This document shows, piece by piece, positions 58,056 to 64,000 of a stretch of 64,000 bases of DNA. Position numbers and translations under genes: made by a program. The notes below the pieces were generated by a model, which ran no database searches, was not told the origin of the DNA, and saw only the letters and a program-made list of their open reading frames with translations. This DNA is from Kluyvera cryocrescens NBRC 102467. Lineage in GTDB: Bacteria > Pseudomonadota > Gammaproteobacteria > Enterobacterales > Enterobacteriaceae. Numbering within the stretch: the stretch's first letter is position 1; every line of letters starts with the position of its first letter. The stretch is taken from the NCBI RefSeq assembly GCF_001571285.1, contig NZ_BCTM01000007.1, positions 1-64,000 of the forward strand. The letters are read 5' to 3'.

Positions 58056-59243
58056 ATGAGTGAACATATCGAAGAAAAACCTCGCGCTGAGGGCGTCACG
58101 CGGCCCAACTGGTCGGCGGTTTTTGCCGTGGCGTTTTGCGTCGCCTGCCTGATTACCGTTGAGTTTTTACCGGTGAGCCTGCTTACGCCGATGGCGCAGG
58201 ACCTGGGGATTTCTGAGGGCGTGGCCGGGCAGTCGGTCACCGTTACGGCGTTCGTCGCCATGTTCGCCAGCCTGTTTATTACCCAGGCGATCGGTGCCAC
58301 TAACCGCCGCTACGTGGTGATCCTGTTTTCCATCCTGCTCACGCTCTCTTGTCTGCTGGTGTCGTTCTCCAACTCATTCACGCTGCTGCTGTTAGGCCGC
58401 GCTTGTCTGGGGCTGGCGCTGGGCGGGTTCTGGGCCATGTCGGCGTCGTTGACCATGCGTCTGGTGCCGGCGCGGACGGTGCCGAAAGCGCTGTCGGTGA
58501 TATTTGGCGCGGTGTCGATTGCGCTGGTGATCGCCGCACCGCTGGGCAGCTTTTTAGGCGGCATTATCGGCTGGCGCAACGTCTTTAACGGTGCGGCAGT
58601 GATGGGCGTGCTGTGTACGATTTGGGTGCTCAAAGCCCTGCCTTCGTTGCCGGGTGAACCCGCACACCAGAAACAAAACATGTTCAGCCTGCTCCAGCGT
58701 CCCGGCGTGATGGCCGGAATGATCGCCATCTTCATGTCGTTCGCCGGGCAGTTTGCCTTCTTCACTTATATCCGCCCGGTATATATGAATCTGGCCGGAT
58801 TTGATGTCGATGGCTTGACGCTGGTGCTGCTGAGTTTTGGTATTGCCAGCTTTGTCGGTACTTCGTTCTCGTCGGTCATTCTCAAGCGTTCGGTCAAGCT
58901 GGCGCTGGCAGGGGCCCCTTTCGTACTGGCTTTGAGTGCGCTGGTGCTGGTGCTGTGGGGCAGCGATAAAGTGGTAGCGGCGGGTATTGCCATTATCTGG
59001 GGGCTGGCGTTTGCGCTGGTGCCGGTAGGCTGGTCAACGTGGATCACCCGCTCGCTGGCCGATCAGGCGGAAAAAGCCGGCTCTATTCAGGTTGCGGTCA
59101 TTCAGTTGGCGAATACCTGCGGCGCGGCGGTGGGCGGTTTTGCGTTAGATCGCCTGGGCCTGGTTTCACCGCTTATTCTCTCCGGTACATTGATGCTGCT
59201 CACCGCGCTGCTGGTGACCGTTAAGGTGAAGATTAAGGCTTAG
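58056..59243 (+). CDS. nepI: Purine ribonucleoside efflux pump NepI
   Basis: NepI is an MFS proton antiporter that exports purine ribonucleosides such as inosine and guanosine. The 395-residue product (E. coli 396) has 12 hydrophobic segments. [28 protein letters not shown] near residue 48 and [25 protein letters not shown] near residue 112 follow the DHA1 pattern and closely match the remembered K-12 protein (quoted in part). AGGTAACAAAA precedes the ATG. It ends at a bidirectional terminator facing phnX. Confidence 0.94.
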   Translation: MSEHIEEKPRAEGVTRPNWSAVFAVAFCVACLITVEFLPVSLLTPMAQDLGISEGVAGQSVTVTAFVAMFASLFITQAIGATNRRYVVILFSILLTLSCLLVSFSNSFTLLLLGRACLGLALGGFWAMSASLTMRLVPARTVPKALSVIFGAVSIALVIAAPLGSFLGGIIGWRNVFNGAAVMGVLCTIWVLKALPSLPGEPAHQKQNMFSLLQRPGVMAGMIAIFMSFAGQFAFFTYIRPVYMNLAGFDVDGLTLVLLSFGIASFVGTSFSSVILKRSVKLALAGAPFVLALSALVLVLWGSDKVVAAGIAIIWGLAFALVPVGWSTWITRSLADQAEKAGSIQVAVIQLANTCGAAVGGFALDRLGLVSPLILSGTLMLLTALLVTVKVKIKA

Positions 59244-59270
59244 TGCTGAGCGGCTAACCTTGCGAGCGCT

Positions 59271-59311
59271 TTATCCAGCCTGCAGCATTATTGCCCGGCA
59301 GGCTGGATAAA
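59271..59311. terminator. Bidirectional terminator between nepI and phnX
   Basis: TTATCCAGCCTGC at 59271-59283 pairs perfectly with GCAGGCTGGATAA at 59298-59310. On the minus strand the stem begins after TTTT and ends with ATAAAG; both flanks are AT-rich. It lies between convergent genes and can serve both. Confidence 0.75.
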
Positions 59312-59319
59312 AGCCGCAT

Positions 59320-60129
59320 TTACGGGCGCTCGCCCTTCGCCAGGCGGGTGTTAATCTCCGCAATCACGCCCGGTAAATCCGCCAGCGAATCCACCACATA
59401 GTGCGCCCCTGCGGCGTAGAGTTTCCCGGCTGCGTGCTCGCGGCGGGTGGCAATCTCCTCCGCCGTCATCGCCTGAAATTCCTCCCATGTAGCCCCAAAT
59501 TCATTGCCGGATAGCGCCAGACCCACGCTCCACATCCCAGCATTCAGCCCCTCGGCAATGCCCGGTGCGGCGTCATCAACCTTCACGCAGTGGGCAACGG
59601 AATCAACGCCCAGCGCGATGACGTTTTGCAGCGCCATCCATGGGCCTGGACGGCCACCGGCGGCGAGGTCATCTGTGGCCACCCAGTGGTCCGGCGCATA
59701 GCCGTGCTGCGCTGCGGCAGGCACCAGTTTTTCCATTACCGCCCGCGGATAGCCGGAACAGGAGCCAATTTTGATGCTATCAGCGCGTAGTGCGGCGATT
59801 GTGTCGACAACACCCGCAATCGGCGCAGAAAAATCAACGACTTTGGCGATTTGCAGCGGCATAAAGGTCGCATAGATGGTATCGATATCTTCTGCCGTCA
59901 TCGAACGGCCAAATTTGGCCTGCCAGCGCGCATCCACGGCCGGAAGTTTTCCCAGCGCTTCAATATGCTGCCATTTTCCCAGTCCCATCGGCACCCGCGC
60001 CTCAGCAAGGGTGATTTCCACATCAAATGCCCGACGAAAGGCTTCGACAAAGATTTGCGTCGGCGCAAAGGAGCCAAAGTCTACGGTGGTACCGGCCCAG
60101 TCGAGGATCACTGCAGTAATACGGTTCAT
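59320..60129 (-). CDS. phnX: Phosphonoacetaldehyde hydrolase PhnX
   Basis: PhnX splits phosphonoacetaldehyde into acetaldehyde and phosphate, the second step of 2-aminoethylphosphonate breakdown. The 269-residue HAD-fold enzyme has the nucleophile Asp10 in [12 protein letters not shown] and the Schiff-base lysine Lys52 in [24 protein letters not shown] (motif II), and [18 protein letters not shown] (motif IV) are also present. It follows phnW by nine bases in the same direction. The pathway yields phosphate for growth. Confidence 0.96.
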   Translation of the reverse strand: MNRITAVILDWAGTTVDFGSFAPTQIFVEAFRRAFDVEITLAEARVPMGLGKWQHIEALGKLPAVDARWQAKFGRSMTAEDIDTIYATFMPLQIAKVVDFSAPIAGVVDTIAALRADSIKIGSCSGYPRAVMEKLVPAAAQHGYAPDHWVATDDLAAGGRPGPWMALQNVIALGVDSVAHCVKVDDAAPGIAEGLNAGMWSVGLALSGNEFGATWEEFQAMTAEEIATRREHAAGKLYAAGAHYVVDSLADLPGVIAEINTRLAKGERP

Positions 60130-60138
60130 AACGGCTCC

Positions 60139-61242
60139 TTATTTTGTCCAGTACATGGCATTTTTGACGGCGGTGAGCAGGGCGGAGATATCCGCATCGT
60201 AGACTTCGCCAATGTTGCCAATGCGGAAGCAATCGCTTTGCGACACTTTGCCTGGATAGATAACAAAACCCTGTTCTTTCAGTAAGCGGTAGAACTCTTT
60301 GAAGCGATACTGTGGGCTCTCCGGCGAATAAAACGCGGTGATGATCGGCGAATGCAGCTCATCGTCCAGTAGGGTGTTAAAACCCAGTTCGCGCATCCCG
60401 GCAACAAGTCGGCGCTGGTTTTGCTGGTAACGCTGATGGCGTGCGGAAACGCCGCCTTCGTCGGCCAGTTCTTTGAGTGCCTGGGCGAACGCCAGCACGG
60501 TGTGCGTCGGCGAGGTAAAGCGCCACTTGCCGTGGTTATCCTCCATACAGCGCCATTGGGCGTAGAGATCCAGCGACAGGGAACGCGAGCGGCCTTTGCA
60601 TTCAGCCAGTTTATCCGCACGGGCGATCACGAAGGCAAAGCCCGGCACGCCCTGAATACATTTGTTGGCGGAGCTGATCAGATAGTCGATATTCAGCGCG
60701 GCAATATCCATCGGGATGCCGCCGAAGCTGCTCATGGCATCAACGATATAGGTTTTGCCGTACCGCTGAGCCAGCGCGCCAACCTCGGCGATCGGGTTGA
60801 GCATCCCGGTGGTGGTCTCACTGTGGACCATGGCAATATGCGTGATGGCGCGATCGGACTGCAAAATGGCCTCGATGGCCGCGACGTCAGGGCGATCGAC
60901 TTCCCCACAATCATAGGCGTGGTGGGCAATATCCATCATCGTGGCCATCTCGACCATCCGGGCACCGTATGCGCCGTTGCTGACAATCAAAACCTTATCC
61001 TGCGGCGCAAGCGTGCTGCCCAGCACGGCTTCAACGGCATAGCTGCCGCTGCCCTGTAACAGCACCGAGGTGTAGCCTGCCGCTTTGGTGGCGAGCGACG
61101 TGAGCTGATGGCGGATCTCTTCAACCACGCCAAGGTTGTAATCGTCATCCCAGGTACAGCTGTCGAACAGCATCGCTTCTTTCACGGTGCGTGAGGTGGT
61201 CAATGGGCCAGGAGTCAGCAGCAGATAGTTACGCGAAGTCAT
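60139..61242 (-). CDS. phnW: 2-aminoethylphosphonate:pyruvate aminotransferase PhnW
   Basis: PhnW transfers the amino group of 2-aminoethylphosphonate to pyruvate, giving phosphonoacetaldehyde and L-alanine. The 367-residue class V aminotransferase has the PLP lysine Lys194 in [15 protein letters not shown] contacts in [27 protein letters not shown] and [11 protein letters not shown] chose [13 protein letters not shown] (61242) by homology over 11 earlier in-frame codons. It diverges from phnR; a palindromic operator lies 11 bases before its start. Confidence 0.96.
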   Translation of the reverse strand: MTSRNYLLLTPGPLTTSRTVKEAMLFDSCTWDDDYNLGVVEEIRHQLTSLATKAAGYTSVLLQGSGSYAVEAVLGSTLAPQDKVLIVSNGAYGARMVEMATMMDIAHHAYDCGEVDRPDVAAIEAILQSDRAITHIAMVHSETTTGMLNPIAEVGALAQRYGKTYIVDAMSSFGGIPMDIAALNIDYLISSANKCIQGVPGFAFVIARADKLAECKGRSRSLSLDLYAQWRCMEDNHGKWRFTSPTHTVLAFAQALKELADEGGVSARHQRYQQNQRRLVAGMRELGFNTLLDDELHSPIITAFYSPESPQYRFKEFYRLLKEQGFVIYPGKVSQSDCFRIGNIGEVYDADISALLTAVKNAMYWTK

Positions 61243-61252
61243 GTTATTTACC

Positions 61253-61273
61253 TTTGGTCTATACCAGATTTGC
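61253..61273 (-). promoter_or_regulatory. Candidate PhnR operator before phnW
   Basis: On the minus strand this reads GCAAATCTGGTATAGACCA plus AA, containing the palindrome TGGTATAGACCA. The same sequence with one change in the core lies before phnS at 62252-62272, which strongly suggests both are bound by the GntR-type regulator PhnR. Confidence 0.8.
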
Positions 61274-61438
61274 ATTTATCATGACGATCTTTCCGGCAAA
61301 CGGTCAAAGGAAAAATGGCGCTGCAACAAAAAATTCATCTATCAGCGCCATCCTTCAGGCAGCATCTACGCGAGTGGTACGAAGGATTTGGCGGATTTAT
61401 CTGTATAATGACGACAGGAAAAGTGACAGCGAGCGAGC

Positions 61439-62158
61439 ATGAAATCTATCCCGGGCGATATTCCCCAGTACCTGCTAATCAAGGCGCAGCTGCAGGCGCG
61501 CATTCAGAGCGGTGCATTAAAAAGCGGCGATAAGCTGCCGTCTGAACGCGAACTGTGCGCGATCTTCAACACCACGCGCATTACGATTCGTGAAAGCCTG
61601 GCGCAGCTCGAATCCAGCGGGCTCATCTGGCGCGCCGATCGCCGCGGCTGGTTTGTGACGCCTGAGCGTCTGTGGCTGGATCCGACCCAGAACACCAACT
61701 TCCATAAGCTGTGCCGCGAACAGGGACGTGAGCCGAAAACCGCGTTGTTGAGCGGGCAGTTGACCACCGTGCCGGTCGAGGTGATGGAGCCGCTGCAATT
61801 GCAGCCGTTTGATCAAATCTATCTGCTGACGCGCCTGCGCTACGCCGATGGCCGCGCGGTTTGCTACTGTGAAAACCACTGCCTGCCAGCCCGCGTGCCG
61901 GAGCTGCTGCAGTACGATCTCAACGGCAGCCTGACCGAGGTGTATGAGGCCAACTACAACCTTGTCTATACCAGCATGCACCTGTCGTTTTATCCGACCG
62001 CGATGCCCGCGCAGGCCGCACAGGCGCTGGGCGTAATGGAAGGACGCCCGGCGCTGCTGCTGCGCCGCCTCAACTACGATCAGCATGGCCGTGTGCTCGA
62101 TCTGGATATTGAGTACTGGCGTCACGACAGCCTGCGCATCGAGGTCGATACCCACTGA
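61439..62158 (+). CDS. phnR: GntR-type phosphonate regulator PhnR
   Basis: PhnR is the predicted regulator of the phnWX and phnRSTUV genes, known from Salmonella. The 239-residue product has a GntR winged helix (about residues 5-75; [24 protein letters not shown], quoted in part) and a UTRA ligand domain ([26 protein letters not shown], likewise). TATAAT at 61404-61409 is a likely -10. No strong ribosome site is visible (GCGAGCG). It diverges from phnW and precedes phnS. Ligand 2-aminoethylphosphonate is inferred from context. Confidence 0.9.
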   Translation: MKSIPGDIPQYLLIKAQLQARIQSGALKSGDKLPSERELCAIFNTTRITIRESLAQLESSGLIWRADRRGWFVTPERLWLDPTQNTNFHKLCREQGREPKTALLSGQLTTVPVEVMEPLQLQPFDQIYLLTRLRYADGRAVCYCENHCLPARVPELLQYDLNGSLTEVYEANYNLVYTSMHLSFYPTAMPAQAAQALGVMEGRPALLLRRLNYDQHGRVLDLDIEYWRHDSLRIEVDTH

Positions 62159-62251
62159 AAAAACCGGGGGAGCGGCACGCTCCTTCGGTGACATTCTGCA
62201 CTTTTCTTCCCCCTTTCATCGTTTTGTCATAATCGGCGTTTAGCGTAAAAA

Positions 62252-62272
62252 GCAAATCTGGTATAGGCCAGA
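62252..62272 (+). promoter_or_regulatory. Candidate PhnR operator before phnS
   Basis: GCAAATCTGGTATAGGCCAG plus A contains the perfect dyad TCTGG/CCAGA around TATAGG. It repeats the element before phnW almost exactly and lies 30 bases upstream of phnS, implying phnS has its own regulated promoter besides read-through from phnR. Confidence 0.8.
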
Positions 62273-62302
62273 AAACAAAACATACGCTACGAGGCTATTA
62301 CG

Positions 62303-63316
62303 ATGAAACTCTCCCGACTTGCTCTGCTGTCTGTTTTTGCGCTCGCCAGCGCCCCTTCCTGGGCGGAATCGGTGGTTACGGTCTACTCCATCGATGGTTT
62401 GCACGATGGCGATAACAGCTGGTATCAGACGCAGTTTGACGCATTCACCAAAGCGACCGGCATTACCGTGCGCTACGTCGAAGGCGGCGGTGGCGTGGTG
62501 GTTGAGCGTCTGGCTAAAGAGCGCACCAATCCGCAGGCCGATGTGCTGGTCACCGCGCCGCCGTTTATTCAGCGAGCAGCGGCGGAAAAGCTGCTGGCGA
62601 ACTTTAAAACCGAATCCGCCGCATCGATTCCAGGCGCGAACGATGCCTATTCCCCGCTGGTGAAGAACTATCTGAGTTTTATCTACAACGACAAACTGCT
62701 AAAAGCAGCGCCGGCTAACTGGCAGGAATTGCTCGACGGCAAATACAAAAACAAACTGCAATACTCCACGCCGGGCCAGGCGGCAGACGGCACCGCGGTG
62801 ATGCTGCAGGCTTTCCACAGTTTTGGCAGCAAAGAGGCCGGGTTTGATTATCTGGGTAAGCTGCAGGCCAATAACGTCGGGCCATCGGCGTCAACCGGCA
62901 AACTGACCGCGTTGGTTAACAAGGGTGAACTGTACGTGGCCAACGGCGATCTGCAGATGAACCTGGCGCAAATGGAACGTAACCCTAACGTGAAGATCTT
63001 CTGGCCAGCCAACGACAAAGGCGAGCGCAGCGCGCTGGCGATCCCTTACGTGATTGGCTTAGTCCAGGGTGCGCCTGAGAGCGAAAACGGTAAAAAGCTG
63101 ATTAACTTCCTGCTGAGCAAAGAGGCGCAAACCAGCGTCAGCGCGCTCTCCTGGGGGATGCCGGTACGCAGCGACGTGGCGCCGGAAGATGCTCACTACA
63201 AAGCGGCGACCGCAGCGCTTGCGGGCGTGCAAAGCTGGCAGCCAAACTGGGATGAGGTCGCAGTATCACTGTCGTCTGATATCGCCCAATGGCACAAAGC
63301 GACCGACAGCGAGTAA
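62303..63316 (+). CDS. phnS: Periplasmic 2-aminoethylphosphonate-binding protein PhnS
   Basis: PhnS is the substrate-binding subunit of the PhnSTUV ABC importer. The 337-residue product begins with a signal peptide ([20 protein letters not shown], cut likely after SWA) and has the fold of ABC family 1 iron/phosphonate-type binding proteins: [34 protein letters not shown] and [20 protein letters not shown] lies ten bases before the ATG. A candidate PhnR operator precedes it and phnT follows after five bases. Confidence 0.94.
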   Translation: MKLSRLALLSVFALASAPSWAESVVTVYSIDGLHDGDNSWYQTQFDAFTKATGITVRYVEGGGGVVVERLAKERTNPQADVLVTAPPFIQRAAAEKLLANFKTESAASIPGANDAYSPLVKNYLSFIYNDKLLKAAPANWQELLDGKYKNKLQYSTPGQAADGTAVMLQAFHSFGSKEAGFDYLGKLQANNVGPSASTGKLTALVNKGELYVANGDLQMNLAQMERNPNVKIFWPANDKGERSALAIPYVIGLVQGAPESENGKKLINFLLSKEAQTSVSALSWGMPVRSDVAPEDAHYKAATAALAGVQSWQPNWDEVAVSLSSDIAQWHKATDSE

Positions 63317-63321
63317 GCCTG

Positions 63322-64000
63322 ATGCTGATGAAAACGACCGCCGCTCACTCCTCTGCACTGCAGGGGACATCGGGGATTATCCTCGACTCGCTGCGCGTGG
63401 CGTATCACGGCAACGTGGTACTCAAACCGCTCTCTTTAACCATTGAGCCCGGGGAAGTGCTGGCGCTGATTGGCCCCTCAGGTTCCGGAAAAACCACGGT
63501 ACTGCGTGCGGTGGCGGGGTTTGCCCAGCCGGCGGGCGGTCGTATTTTGATTGGTGATACGGATGTCACCCATCTGCCGCCCTACAAACGCGGCCTGGCG
63601 ATGGTGGTACAAAACTACGCACTGTTTCCTCATCTCAAAGTGGAGGATAACGTCGCGTTTGGCCTGCGGGCGCAGAAGCAGCCTAAAGCGTTGATCAATG
63701 AACGCGTGGTGCAGGCGCTCAAAACGGTAGGGATGAGCGATTACGCCACGCGCTATCCGCATCAGCTTTCCGGTGGGCAGCAGCAGCGCGTGGCGATTGC
63801 CCGCGCTATTGCCGTGCGCCCGCGCGTGCTGCTGCTGGATGAGCCGCTCTCCGCGCTGGATGCGCAAATTCGCCACAACATGGTGGAAGAAATTGCCCGC
63901 CTGCACCGGGAAATGCCGGAATTAACCATTCTTTACGTCACCCATGATCAAACGGAAGCGCTTACGCTTGCCGACAAAATCGGCATTATGAAAGACGGTT
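63322..64000 (+). CDS. phnT: 2-aminoethylphosphonate ABC transporter ATPase PhnT (cut by window end)
   Basis: This open frame runs off the window, so only the first 226 residues are seen. It is an ABC ATPase: Walker A GPSGSGKTT near residue 56, Q-loop MVVQNYALFPHL, signature LSGGQQQR near residue 152, Walker B LLLDEPLSALD and the switch His in YVTHDQTEALTLAD. It should power PhnUV-mediated uptake of 2-aminoethylphosphonate bound by PhnS. Two Met codons (63322 and 63328) are possible starts. phnU and phnV are expected beyond the window. Confidence 0.92.
   Translation, partial: MLMKTTAAHSSALQGTSGIILDSLRVAYHGNVVLKPLSLTIEPGEVLALIGPSGSGKTTVLRAVAGFAQPAGGRILIGDTDVTHLPPYKRGLAMVVQNYALFPHLKVEDNVAFGLRAQKQPKALINERVVQALKTVGMSDYATRYPHQLSGGQQQRVAIARAIAVRPRVLLLDEPLSALDAQIRHNMVEEIARLHREMPELTILYVTHDQTEALTLADKIGIMKDG

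Overview
This window is chromosomal DNA from a member of the Enterobacteriaceae, a close relative of Escherichia, Salmonella, Enterobacter and Klebsiella. I identified the genes by comparing their translations with remembered E. coli K-12 proteins. Most are full length and follow the K-12 order of the replication-gene region (pst, mnmE-yidC-rnpA-rpmH, dnaA-dnaN-recF-gyrB, ibpAB, ilvBN, uhp). The genus cannot be fixed from the sequence alone. Absence of the tryptophanase operon beside mnmE, a fused alpha-glucoside PTS gene, dsd genes beside emrD and phn genes beside nepI fit the Enterobacter/Klebsiella/Salmonella side of the family better than E. coli.

Layout. Positions 1-5000: a terminator of the gene upstream of the window, then the phosphate-starvation operon pstSCAB-phoU behind tandem Pho boxes. 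5-11.4 kb: yieH, adeP, a frameshifted yieF, yieE, yidZ, mdtL and a small acetyltransferase. 11.5-15.4 kb: rpmH-rnpA-yidD-yidC-mnmE, read leftward. 15.4-22.4 kb: the dnaA control region and dnaA-dnaN-recF-gyrB, with an unusual palindromic insertion between dnaN and recF. 22.4-28.5 kb: yidB, yidA, yidR, yidQ, the small heat-shock pair ibpA and ibpB with RNA-thermometer-like leaders, and yidE. 28.5-42 kb is the accessory, carbohydrate-oriented part: yidP with an alpha-glucoside PTS and 6-phospho-alpha-glucosidase; yidL with a transporter (yidK), a sulfatase (yidJ), two DUF202 proteins and a full-length anaerobic sulfatase maturase (yidF); and a beta-glucoside-type PTS operon (IIB, GH1, IIC) lacking IIA and a regulator. 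42-48 kb: dsdA-dsdX/dsdC for D-serine, emrD and an EamA transporter. 48.3-55.7 kb: ivbL-ilvBN with its attenuator, then uhpABCT for hexose phosphates. 55.7-59.3 kb: a LysR regulator, yicN, an SRPBCC protein and nepI. 59.3-64 kb: phnXW divergent from phnRST (2-aminoethylphosphonate uptake and breakdown), cut by the window end.

Phosphorus acquisition recurs: Pst imports phosphate, UhpT imports hexose phosphates, and the phn genes import aminoethylphosphonate and release its phosphate. The YidK/YidJ/YidF group suggests import of a sulfated substrate that is desulfated in the cytoplasm.

I found no prophage, CRISPR array, intact insertion sequence, tRNA or rRNA, and no convincing novel multigene system. 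The most unusual signals are small: the roughly 180-bp imperfect palindrome separating dnaN from recF, a 15-bp hairpin that would bury the ribosome-binding site and start codon of the SRPBCC gene, the one-base frameshift in yieF, and a near-identical operator repeated before phnW and phnS.
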